Below are positions 25,464-32,982 of a stretch of 56,319 bases of DNA, in pieces. The position numbers and the translations under genes are program-made. Origin of the DNA: Paenibacillus polymyxa (GTDB lineage Bacteria; Bacillota; Bacilli; Paenibacillales; Paenibacillaceae). Each line of letters starts with the position of its first letter. Positions within the stretch are counted from its first letter, which is position 1. The notes below the pieces were generated by a model, which made no database searches, was not told where the DNA came from, and worked only from the letters and a program-made list of their open reading frames with translations. The stretch spans positions 1 to 56,319 of the forward strand of contig NZ_JAGGNR010000052.1 in the NCBI RefSeq assembly GCF_018614975.1, given 5' to 3'.

Positions 25464-26165
25464 ATGCCGCGCAAAACGTATTCACCAGCTTCATTCAGTT
25501 CAACTCCCGGCACGTTGTTACGTCCACTCCTCAACTGGGGTTTGGCTGGTCTGGCCCTCAGCGCATCGGTCGTATTCATCCTGGCAGGTCTGGGTGCCTG
25601 GTTGGGTGCTGATGTTATTATTCGTCTGGATGATCAAATTCAGCAATTATTTTATCTGAATTCAGATTCACGTCTTCATCTATTCCCTTACACTGCATTC
25701 ATAACCGCACTGGGCTCATTCAAAATCTCTGCTGTGGCTGCAGGAGGTTTTGCTCTTCTTTTCTTCATTCAACGCAGTCCAAGGTTTGTTGTATATGGAT
25801 ATGCGCTCACGGGAAGTTTTGCCATGATGTGGATTCTGAACACATTATTGAAAGGATTTTTCAGACGAAGCAGACCTGAATTGGATCATCTGCTGGTCGT
25901 TCACGGGTACAGCTTTCCGAGTGGACATGCGATGATCTCCATGGGCTTCTACGGTATGATCTTTGTAATCTGGGCCATTGAACGACAGCGACATAACTCT
26001 TCAGGTGTGTGGCTTCCTGTTCTATGTGGTATCAGTTTTATTTCCTTGATTGGCCTCAGCCGGATCATGCTCGGCGTCCATTATCCTACAGATGTATTTA
26101 CAGGATTTTCCGCAGGGCTTGTATGGATCATTTGTATGATAAAAGGCATTACACGAACCCGTTGA
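25464..26165 (+). CDS. PAP2-family lipid phosphatase
   Basis: 233 residues, six membrane segments. All three parts of the phosphatase signature are intact: KGFFRRSRP, YSFPSGHAM and SRIMLGVHYPTD, which contain the catalytic His pair. Members dephosphorylate undecaprenyl pyrophosphate, phosphatidylglycerol phosphate or phosphatidic acid outside the membrane; the substrate is not determined by sequence alone. GAAGGAGAG precedes the ATG. The following sequence contains a sigma-B-like promoter for the next gene. Confidence 0.93.
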   Translation: MPRKTYSPASFSSTPGTLLRPLLNWGLAGLALSASVVFILAGLGAWLGADVIIRLDDQIQQLFYLNSDSRLHLFPYTAFITALGSFKISAVAAGGFALLFFIQRSPRFVVYGYALTGSFAMMWILNTLLKGFFRRSRPELDHLLVVHGYSFPSGHAMISMGFYGMIFVIWAIERQRHNSSGVWLPVLCGISFISLIGLSRIMLGVHYPTDVFTGFSAGLVWIICMIKGITRTR

Positions 26166-26211
26166 GAGTTGTATCCCTTCAATTTCCAGTTCTCAGATCC
26201 TCATCTTTATT

Positions 26212-26237
26212 GTTTCATTGTCATGCATGGTGTTTAT
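26212..26237 (+). promoter_or_regulatory. Candidate sigma-B promoter before the GlsB-family gene
   Basis: GTTTCA (26212-26217), 14-bp spacer, GTTTAT (26232-26237). The -35 and spacer length equal those of the rsbV promoter; the -10 matches the GGGTAT consensus at four of six positions. It is the weakest of the five sites in this window. Confidence 0.5.
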
Positions 26238-26298
26238 ATACGAAGTAAGCAAACGCGAACAGACAACATCCTACATCAAGTTAAAGGAGGCGGTTGTT

Positions 26299-26556
26299 AT
26301 GTGGGGCATCATTATCAGCATTGTGATGGCAATTATCATCGGTTTGATCGGAGATGCACTTGCCGGCCATAACATGCCTGGAGGCGTGATTGGTGCAATG
26401 ATTGCCGGATTTGCCGGAGCCTGGCTAGGAGCACTTTTGCTTGGTAACTGGGGACCTGTTATCGGTAACTTTGCTGTCGTCCCTGCCATCATTGGTACAG
26501 CGCTCTTTGTTTTCTTGCTGGGGCTTGTGTCCAGACTGCTAAGACAGGCTGCCTGA
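26299..26556 (+). CDS. GlsB/YeaQ/YmgE-family small membrane protein
   Basis: 85 residues with three glycine-rich membrane segments. The MWGIIISIVMAIIIGLIGDAL start and GVIGAMIAGFAGAWLGALLL are family hallmarks. Members (transglycosylase-associated proteins) are induced by general stress in many bacteria. ATG 26299 has AAAGGAGG eight bases upstream; an open frame to the left is not supported. A sigma-B-like promoter is about 60 bp upstream and the YtxH gene follows 64 bp later. Confidence 0.9.
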   Translation: MWGIIISIVMAIIIGLIGDALAGHNMPGGVIGAMIAGFAGAWLGALLLGNWGPVIGNFAVVPAIIGTALFVFLLGLVSRLLRQAA

Positions 26557-26620
26557 TTCGGGCAACACGGTGTTCGTTGTTTCGTATTTGTTTCTTAAAT
26601 TGAAGAAGGAGTGATTAGAC

Positions 26621-27028
26621 ATGAACAAAGCAGAAGAGCAATATCCTATACAGACGGGTTCGACTTTCGCAAAAGGTATTTTCATCGGGGGTTTGCTGGG
26701 AGCTGCAGCAGCACTACTCTTTGCGCCTAAACCGGGACGTGAATTGCGTGGAGATCTTTCCGAGAAAGTGGGCATGGTTACTGACCGTACCAAAGAAGTG
26801 GCAACTGTTGTAGGTGACAAAGCCTCTGAACTGGCTAAAACGGTCTCTTCCAAAACTTCCGACATTGCAAAAACAGTAAATCAAGGGCGCAATGATGTGA
26901 TGGACTCTGTAAGAAAAGCGTCTTCGGATGTGGCTAACGAAGCATCCCGTGCATCCGAAGAAGTGGCTGCCGCTTCCGTAGAAGCGAAGGAAGATACACG
27001 TAAAGAACTGAACTCGACTAGCCTGTAA
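26621..27028 (+). CDS. YtxH-domain general stress protein
   Basis: 135 residues. One N-terminal membrane segment with the YtxH signature FAKGIFIGGLLGAAAALLFAPKPGRELR (about residues 16-43), then a long coiled-coil/LEA-like tail with repeated hydrophobic-Ala-Ser-Lys heptads (ASELAKTVSSKTSDIAKTV). B. subtilis YtxH belongs to a sigma-B-dependent operon, and this gene sits beside other stress genes and 2 kb from sigB. AGGAG is nine bases before the ATG. A strong terminator follows. Confidence 0.9.
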   Translation: MNKAEEQYPIQTGSTFAKGIFIGGLLGAAAALLFAPKPGRELRGDLSEKVGMVTDRTKEVATVVGDKASELAKTVSSKTSDIAKTVNQGRNDVMDSVRKASSDVANEASRASEEVAAASVEAKEDTRKELNSTSL

Positions 27029-27050
27029 GGCGATATAGATCGAGTTAACC

Positions 27051-27082
27051 AATAGCCAGCTGCATCCCAGCTGGCTATTTTT
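27051..27082 (+). terminator. Terminator after the YtxH gene
   Basis: An 11-bp perfect stem ATAGCCAGCTG/CAGCTGGCTAT with a five-base loop and TTTTT tail. Confidence 0.92.
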
Positions 27083-27109
27083 GATCCAATGCGAATGGAG
27101 GAAGAAAAG

Positions 27110-27475
27110 ATGAGTAAAGTTACAATCAACGGAAATACTCCGATTGCAGGGGAGACACCGACGCAGCAGTATGATACAAGCGAGCATCCTTTTGAATTAC
27201 GTCATGAGGTAAAACGGCTGAATACTCGTCTGGATCAGATTGCAGACAGTCTGGAGAGAGCACAGATTAAGGATATTATTGAGAATTATAGCAATCCCAA
27301 AAAACGGATTATTACCAACTTCACCGCGGGTATGGCAAGAGGTCTGGGCCTGACCGTAGGGACATTTGTTGTCCTGGGTCTCTTGGCATTCATTCTGAGT
27401 CAATTCGTCAACATGCCAATTATAGGCCAATATATCGCTGATTTACTTGGCTATATTCAAGATTATAAAAATTAA
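27110..27475 (+). CDS. DUF5665-type membrane protein
   Basis: 121 residues: a 55-residue polar N-terminus, an amphipathic helix (RLDQIADSLERAQIKDIIENY), and one or two membrane segments beginning with KKRIITNFTAGMARGLGLTVG, the pattern of the DUF5665 family. Function unknown; the family often accompanies stress genes. ATG 27110 has GGAGG ahead. It is convergent with the CorA-type gene, 19 bp apart, with no clear hairpin between. Confidence 0.75.
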   Translation: MSKVTINGNTPIAGETPTQQYDTSEHPFELRHEVKRLNTRLDQIADSLERAQIKDIIENYSNPKKRIITNFTAGMARGLGLTVGTFVVLGLLAFILSQFVNMPIIGQYIADLLGYIQDYKN

Positions 27476-27494
27476 AATGGATCAGCAGAGCGGA

Positions 27495-28562
27495 TCAAGT
27501 CTCTTGTTTTTCTGTCGCTCCTCTGCTCTGTTTACCTTTAACAGACACAGAAGACTGTGAGGATTTCACTTTCAGCAGATCCCCTGTCCACCCTTTCATC
27601 ATCAGCCATACATACATGCTGATCATGCTTATAATAATCAGACCAAGGACCAGTACAACTCCCCAAGATTTATCGATAAAGGGCAGATTCTCGAAGTTCA
27701 TCCCCCATATCGCGCCAGCTGCCGTGGCAGGTATGAACACAGCGGTAACAATGGTTAGCGTCTTCATGATCTCATTGCCACGTACACCGGAGATCGCATT
27801 ATCAATGGAGATTAATGTATCAATCTCTTTCTCGTAGTGACTAAACAAACGTTCCATTCGCTCTACTCGATGTTGGAGCTGCTGAAAGTATCGATTTTTA
27901 TTTATTTCATCAAGATAAGCCTCATGTGAAGCGGCCATCAGTTCCGAGTAAGGGATGAACAGATTACTCCAATACAATAATTCAAATCGAGCGGCAAGAA
28001 TCTGGTCCATCAAGGTGCGAGCATTGCGAGATTCCATCTTGCGTTCCAGATCACGCAGGTTCATCTCAAAATGATCCATTCCCACATGGTAGTAATGCAG
28101 TATAGCTCGAAAAAGTACAAACATCCCGTCCCGGGCCTCGCTACATTGCTGTAACATATGGGCACGTTCATCCGTCTTCATAATACATCGTGTATTGTCA
28201 TCCATATTCAAGGTAACCAGGTTATTGCGATCGACATAAAAAAACATCTGATTATCTTGACGTTGGTCATCTCTCTCATTCTTGATCGCATACAACAATG
28301 AACCAAATATGACTGGTTCTTTTCCATTCACGAAACGGACCGACAAATAATTCGATTCAGATTCTGGAATTTTATGAAGCCAATACTGCATATCCGGAAA
28401 TGGCTCTATCAGCTCCTCCAAAGCATCGTTCATGCTATCGGTGTCAGGTGCAACCCAATCCCACCATTGCCAATGGTCCGAGCAAGCTAACTTGTCACGC
28501 CGAGCTTCCAACTTGATTTGGTTCACAATCACTTTATCCACTCCTGCACTTTGTTCGTTCAT
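27495..28562 (-). CDS. CorA-family divalent-cation transporter
   Basis: 355 residues. A long cytoplasmic N-terminal domain with the helical stalk (about residues 150-270), then two membrane segments at the C-terminus. The pore signature appears as WGMNFENLP (canonical YGMNF) between them. Function: entry of magnesium, or cobalt/zinc in related proteins. The C-terminal 30 residues are basic and polar. The ribosome site is weak (GACGGAT). It lies downstream of sigB on the same strand, separated by a strong terminator. Confidence 0.88.
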   Translation of the reverse strand: MNEQSAGVDKVIVNQIKLEARRDKLACSDHWQWWDWVAPDTDSMNDALEELIEPFPDMQYWLHKIPESESNYLSVRFVNGKEPVIFGSLLYAIKNERDDQRQDNQMFFYVDRNNLVTLNMDDNTRCIMKTDERAHMLQQCSEARDGMFVLFRAILHYYHVGMDHFEMNLRDLERKMESRNARTLMDQILAARFELLYWSNLFIPYSELMAASHEAYLDEINKNRYFQQLQHRVERMERLFSHYEKEIDTLISIDNAISGVRGNEIMKTLTIVTAVFIPATAAGAIWGMNFENLPFIDKSWGVVLVLGLIIISMISMYVWLMMKGWTGDLLKVKSSQSSVSVKGKQSRGATEKQET

Positions 28563-28586
28563 TGCATATCCGTCTTTTTTGATCCC

Positions 28587-28631
28587 AAAAAGGACACGTA
28601 TGCATTTCAGCGCAATGACGTGTCCTTTTTT
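28587..28631 (-). terminator. Terminator of the rsbV-rsbW-sigB operon (bidirectional)
   Basis: A 13-bp perfect stem AAAAAGGACACGT/ACGTGTCCTTTTT with an 18-base loop lies 34 bp after the sigB stop. T-runs on both strands. Confidence 0.94.
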
Positions 28632-28664
28632 ATGCCGTACTCAACAACATTAGGGTTCCATTTT

Positions 28665-29438
28665 TCATAACATTGAAGCATTCGACATGATCTGTTTCAA
28701 TTTCTCTGTAGCTCGCTTCTGAATCCGAGATACACTCATCTGTGAAACACCAAGCTTCTGGGCAATTGCCCGCTGAGATTGGCCATCCTGGAATGCTAGA
28801 ATAAGTACCTGCTGCTCTTGTTCCTTCAATTGTCCCAATGCCTGTTGCAAGTCCATCCGTTTTTCGACCGAATCATAGTCATTCACATCTGCACTGATCA
28901 GTTCTCCCAATGTTGCTGCACTATCATCCTGAGATAAAGGAGAATCCAGTGATACATAGTGGTAACATTCCCGACCAGCCAGAACTTCAATTGTCTCTTC
29001 TGCAGTCAAATCAAGGTATTCAGCAATTTCGTTTACGCCAGGTGAGCGCTCCAGCTTCACGGTTAGCTCATCAATAGCATGCTGGACAAGTGCTCCCTTT
29101 TCCTTGATCCTCCGGGGCACCTGGATATACCAGGACTTGTCCCGCAAATAGTTCTTCATATGACCGATCATACTCTTCATGGCATAAGGCTCAAATGGAA
29201 CACCCAGGTTAATATCATATTGTTTGAGCAAACGAATTAACGCCATCTGTCCAGTCTGATATAAATCCTCATATAGATCGGGACGATTCCGGGCAATTTT
29301 GCCTGCTGCCATCTTGACCATCGGTTCATATTTACGGATAAGAACTGTTGCAATTTCGTTATCTTGGGTCTGCTGGTATTCCCAGATCAAACCTATAGCT
29401 TCAGACATGGACTCTGGGGGAGTCACTTTTTCATTCAT
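28665..29438 (-). CDS. sigB: General stress sigma factor, SigB type
   Basis: 257 residues with sigma-2 (YDINLGVPFEPYAMKSMIGHMKNYLRD, the core and -10-binding region), sigma-3 (IQVPRRIKEKGALVQHA...) and sigma-4 with helix-turn-helix QRAIAQKLGVSQMSVSRIQKRA near the C-terminus. Its size and the RsbV-RsbW genes upstream mark it as SigB rather than SigF or SigG, although no spoIIA gene is nearby. The start overlaps the rsbW stop by ATGA. RsbW is expected to hold it inactive until RsbV is dephosphorylated. It should read the GTTTC(A/G)-N14-GGxTA sites in this window, including that of its own operon. Confidence 0.93.
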   Translation of the reverse strand: MNEKVTPPESMSEAIGLIWEYQQTQDNEIATVLIRKYEPMVKMAAGKIARNRPDLYEDLYQTGQMALIRLLKQYDINLGVPFEPYAMKSMIGHMKNYLRDKSWYIQVPRRIKEKGALVQHAIDELTVKLERSPGVNEIAEYLDLTAEETIEVLAGRECYHYVSLDSPLSQDDSAATLGELISADVNDYDSVEKRMDLQQALGQLKEQEQQVLILAFQDGQSQRAIAQKLGVSQMSVSRIQKRATEKLKQIMSNASML

Positions 29439-29884
29439 ACTTTCTCCTCACTTCTTGCAAGACGTTTTACGAGTACTACTTTCGTACCTTTGCCCGCCTC
29501 ACTTTCCACACTGACATCGTCCATCAAAGCTTGCATCAGGTAAAACCCAAGTCCGCCAATTTGTGCTTCTGTCAATTCTTTGTCGTGAAGACCGACCCGT
29601 GAAACAGAATTCATGTTTTCAAAGCTGGCACCTTCGTCCTTGACAGTAATGGACAATGTTTCGCCGTCCACATCAAATACAACTTCAACCATCCCGCCTT
29701 CGTGTGAGTAGGCATACAGTACAGAATTGTTACATGCCTCGGATACAGCCACTTTCATATCCTCAATATCTTCATAAGAGAATCCCATTTTTGATGCAAC
29801 TCCATAAAGATTAAGTCTTACAATATCAACGTAATCAGCTGTCGCCGGTAAATTAAGGGTAACTCTTTGAACTTCTGCATTCAT
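29435..29884 (-). CDS. rsbW: Anti-sigma-B factor and serine kinase RsbW
   Basis: 149 residues, a GHKL-type ATPase of the anti-sigma kind. The N-box EACNNSVLYAY (about residues 50-60), the G1 motif VKDEGASFE and the G2-like GGLGFYLMQALMD are in place. It binds SigB, or binds and phosphorylates RsbV on the serine in the STAS domain. It overlaps sigB by 4 bp, so expression of the anti-sigma and sigma factors is coupled. Confidence 0.95.
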   Translation of the reverse strand: MNAEVQRVTLNLPATADYVDIVRLNLYGVASKMGFSYEDIEDMKVAVSEACNNSVLYAYSHEGGMVEVVFDVDGETLSITVKDEGASFENMNSVSRVGLHDKELTEAQIGGLGFYLMQALMDDVSVESEAGKGTKVVLVKRLARSEEKV

Positions 29885-29902
29885 TCCTTTTTCGATCCTT
29901 TC

Positions 29903-30241
29903 CTATTGGGAATTCTTCTGTGTGACAAAAAATTTAGCTATGCCTGTCATATCAAAAAGTTTCTGGATTTGCGCAGGAACTTCCTGTACTTCAAAGCGTG
30001 CCTCCATTCCATGTCTTGCCTTCAGTACAGATAACAGGATACCGATCCCTGTGCTATCGATATACTTCAGTTCTTTCATGTTGATGACAAGATCCTGTTC
30101 CTTGTTATCCACGAGCGGCTCCATCACCAAACGAAAGTCAGGAGCGACCGACAGATCCAGTTCGCCCGTCAGATACACCGTGCATACACCATTATCTGTT
30201 TCAGTTCTTGCATTGAATTTTTCATTTCTATTTGTATTCAT
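29903..30241 (-). CDS. rsbV: Anti-anti-sigma factor RsbV (STAS domain)
   Basis: 112 residues, a single STAS domain. The phosphorylatable serine lies in LKYIDSTGIGILLSVLKAR (about residues 54-72), the standard RsbV/SpoIIAA motif. Unphosphorylated RsbV binds RsbW and frees SigB. It begins 18 bp before rsbW. A sigma-B-type promoter lies about 40 bp upstream, so the operon is expected to amplify itself. Confidence 0.95.
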   Translation of the reverse strand: MNTNRNEKFNARTETDNGVCTVYLTGELDLSVAPDFRLVMEPLVDNKEQDLVINMKELKYIDSTGIGILLSVLKARHGMEARFEVQEVPAQIQKLFDMTGIAKFFVTQKNSQ

Positions 30242-30279
30242 TAGACATCTCTCTCCTGATCATTGGTTTCCTTACCTAA

Positions 30280-30305
30280 TAACCCAACTTTAGCACCTAT
30301 GAAAC
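30280..30305 (-). promoter_or_regulatory. Sigma-B-type promoter of rsbV-rsbW-sigB
   Basis: On the minus strand -35 GTTTCA (30300-30305), 14-bp spacer and -10 GGGTTA (30280-30285). This fits the SigB consensus GTTTAA-N12-15-GGGTAT at ten of twelve positions and stands about 40 bp before rsbV, as in Bacillus. Confidence 0.8.
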
Positions 30306-30327
30306 AAAAAGAAGCTTGGCAAATGCT

Positions 30328-32007
30328 TCAATTTGCATGGTTCATGACAGATGGACTTGAATCCAACATGGGGTGCTGCTGTTGTTGGAAATGGGCTAAT
30401 GTCTGCTTCACACTGCCCATCTTCACGGGTTTACTAATATAATCGTCCATGCCTGCGGCATTACAACGTTGCTGAATGTCTTCCATGACGTTAGCAGTCA
30501 TCGCGATAATGATCGGCTGATTTGGCTCGGGCAGACTCTCTCGTATCCTCCGTGCACACTCCAGACCATCCATCACAGGCATCTGCAGGTCCATGAACAC
30601 AAAGTCATAAGGATAACGGTTATTCAGTACCCTATCTAATGCAATTTGCCCATCTTCTGCGATATCCGAGAGCATGCCAAGCTTACTGAGCATTATCGCC
30701 AGCAGCTTCTGGTTAATAGGATGATCATCCACAATTAATACCGTCGGATATTTGTTCTCATTCTTCACATCCGTTGACTTCTCTTCCCCGTTCCTCTGGA
30801 CCAGTTCAGTTTCTACATAACGTTTCGCCTGAATTGTAAATACAAACGTTGCGCCCCGTTGCTCTGATGTGTCCAGGTAGATCCGCCCGCCCATCATTTC
30901 AACCAGCGTCTTGCATATAGCCAGTCCTAAGCCAGTTCCACCGTACTTACGCGTCATAGAGGTATCCAGTTGGGAGAACGGCTGGAACAGCCGATCTACT
31001 TTATCTGAGGCAATACCTATTCCGGTGTCCTTAACTGCAAATTCCAGTGACATATATCCGCTTTTTTCCTCATTGATGGACACGATCAGATATACCCCGC
31101 CTTGATCGGTGAACTTGATGGCATTCGCAATGAGATTCAAGAGAACCTGGCGAAGCCTAGTCATATCTCCATATATCAATTCAGGGACAGAATCCTCCAG
31201 GAAATAATCCAGTTCCAGATTTTTTTTTCCTGCTTCGGCGGCAAACAACTCCAGCACTTCCCGAATACAGGAGACCAGTTCAAAAGGATACTCTTCAAGT
31301 TCCATTTTGCCCGATTCCATCTTGGTGAAATCAAGAATGTCGTTAATTACTGTAACAAGTGCATCCGCACTGCGACGAACAATACCCACATATTCCTTCT
31401 GATCTTCTTTTAGTTCCGTCTCCATGAGCAGATCCACCATACCGATAACTCCATTCATCGGTGTACGTATTTCATGACTCATCATCGCCAAAAATTCGGT
31501 CTTTGCATTGGCTGCAATCTCTGCCTCTTCTTTGGCCTGAATAAGCTGTTGATTCATCTTCTCCAGTTCCTGCGTCTTCTGATGAAGCAGCATGGTCTGA
31601 GTTTTCAATCGTTTATTGATGATATACATCTCCACAAAGCCCTCAATTTTGGATTTTAGAATCTGAGGAATAAAGGGTTTGACCATATAATCAATAGCCC
31701 CGGCCGAATACCCCGCAAACAAATGCTCCGCCTCTCTGCTGTTGGCAGAAATAAATATAATCGGAACATCTTTGGACTTGTCCCGTGCCTTAATTAACTT
31801 TGCTGTCTCAATTCCGTCCAGTCCAGGCATCTGCACATCAAGTACGATAACCGCAAATTCGTCTTTCAACAGACAACGGAGCGCCTCTTCTCCGGATGTT
31901 GCCTTGACGAGTTTATATTGTTCTGATTCCAGAACTGCTTCGAGAGCAAGCAAGTTCTCAGGGCGGTCATCTACCAATAATATGTGAATTGGTTCATTGA
32001 GCCCCAT
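30328..32007 (-). CDS. Soluble hybrid kinase REC-HisKA-HATPase-REC
   Basis: 559 residues with no membrane segment. In order: receiver 1 (about residues 7-125, phospho-acceptor in VIVLDVQMPGLDG), a coiled coil (130-170), HisKA with MSHEIRTPMNG (His about residue 177), HATPase (N box NLIANAIKFT, G boxes KDTGIGI and YGGTGLGLAI), and receiver 2 (about 425-545, FVFMDLQMPVMDG). No HPt domain. It lies 17 bp after the RsbM-type gene and 86 bp before rsbV, so it is probably the last gene of the control operon. It is not part of the B. cereus rsbKMY set I know, so it may be an additional input or a phosphate relay to RsbK or RsbY. This is inference. Confidence 0.88.
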   Translation of the reverse strand: MGLNEPIHILLVDDRPENLLALEAVLESEQYKLVKATSGEEALRCLLKDEFAVIVLDVQMPGLDGIETAKLIKARDKSKDVPIIFISANSREAEHLFAGYSAGAIDYMVKPFIPQILKSKIEGFVEMYIINKRLKTQTMLLHQKTQELEKMNQQLIQAKEEAEIAANAKTEFLAMMSHEIRTPMNGVIGMVDLLMETELKEDQKEYVGIVRRSADALVTVINDILDFTKMESGKMELEEYPFELVSCIREVLELFAAEAGKKNLELDYFLEDSVPELIYGDMTRLRQVLLNLIANAIKFTDQGGVYLIVSINEEKSGYMSLEFAVKDTGIGIASDKVDRLFQPFSQLDTSMTRKYGGTGLGLAICKTLVEMMGGRIYLDTSEQRGATFVFTIQAKRYVETELVQRNGEEKSTDVKNENKYPTVLIVDDHPINQKLLAIMLSKLGMLSDIAEDGQIALDRVLNNRYPYDFVFMDLQMPVMDGLECARRIRESLPEPNQPIIIAMTANVMEDIQQRCNAAGMDDYISKPVKMGSVKQTLAHFQQQQHPMLDSSPSVMNHAN

Positions 32008-32023
32008 GGCGATGCTTAACCCC

Positions 32024-32896
32024 CTATTTGATCTTCCGGTATATTTTTTCGGTCCGGTCTAACGGCTCATAGGAATCGCTGAACTCTGTGAAATGTATCG
32101 ATTCTTTAGAACCCAGAACAAGTATGCCGAAATGACTCAGACTCTCATGAAATAGCCCATGTACATGGTTACGCAAGTCATCATTGAAATAAATCATGAC
32201 GTTGCGGCAAAAGATAACATTGAACTCGTTAAACGACCGATCTGTTGCCAAATTATGCTCGGCGAAGATGATGTTCTTCCTGAGAAAAGGATGAAATATC
32301 ACCGAATTATATTTTGCTGTATAGTACTCGGAGAAGGCTTTAGTACCCCCTGCCTCCAAATAGTTTGTAGTAAACAGTTGCATTTTCTCAATACCGTAGA
32401 CGCCTTCTTTGGCCTGCTGCAAGGAGCGATCATTCATATCTGTTGCGTAGATTCTCGCCTTGTCATACAGCCCCTCCTCATGCAACATGATGGCCATGGA
32501 ATAAACTTCCTCCCCCGTAGAGCATCCCGCATGCCATATTCGGATATACGGGTAAGTTCTCAGGATAGGAATAATCTGTTCCCGAAACATTCGGAAAAGC
32601 GAAGGATCTCGAAACATTTCCGTTACAGGGATGGATAAGTTCTGTACAAAACGGTCAAACGCGGAACGATCATGAAGGACTCGCTCCTGCAAGCCGGATA
32701 TGCTCTTAACACCTTCGGCATGTGCATAATGCCAGATTCTCCGTTTCAAGGATGGCAGTGCATAGTTTCTAAAATCATATCCATATAAACGGTGCATGCC
32801 TTCCAACAGCAACTCAATCTCGATCAACTCGCGTTCTTCATCTTGCGGCATACGGACCAAATCTGCCCCCGTATCGGCAGGTTCCCACGGTATCAT
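32024..32896 (-). CDS. rsbM: CheR-type methyltransferase, RsbM-like
   Basis: 290 residues. The CheR N-terminal helical domain (about 25-90) is followed by the SAM-binding domain: IRIWHAGCSTGEEVYSMAIML (motif I, about 128-148), IYATDMNDRSLQQAKEGVYG and FNVIFCRNVMIYFN (catalytic-domain motif). No chemotaxis genes are nearby; it stands directly after the RsbK-type kinase. In B. cereus the CheR-type RsbM methylates RsbK and lowers its signalling, and the same partnership is likely here. ATG 32896 has GGAGAG upstream; the frame extends to a TTG at 32917 without one. Confidence 0.9.
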   Translation of the reverse strand: MIPWEPADTGADLVRMPQDEERELIEIELLLEGMHRLYGYDFRNYALPSLKRRIWHYAHAEGVKSISGLQERVLHDRSAFDRFVQNLSIPVTEMFRDPSLFRMFREQIIPILRTYPYIRIWHAGCSTGEEVYSMAIMLHEEGLYDKARIYATDMNDRSLQQAKEGVYGIEKMQLFTTNYLEAGGTKAFSEYYTAKYNSVIFHPFLRKNIIFAEHNLATDRSFNEFNVIFCRNVMIYFNDDLRNHVHGLFHESLSHFGILVLGSKESIHFTEFSDSYEPLDRTEKIYRKIK

Positions 32897-32982
32897 AACT
32901 TCTCTCCACTTCTTCAATTGTTACTTGCGTATTCGTTGTATTATCATTCATTACCCAAAGAATGAGCTTGTGAATACTGAAC

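Noticed and set aside
32024..32896. Reading the CheR-type gene as part of a chemotaxis system
   Set aside because: No che, mcp or flagellar genes are nearby; it sits between the RsbK-type kinase and rsbV, which fits RsbM better.
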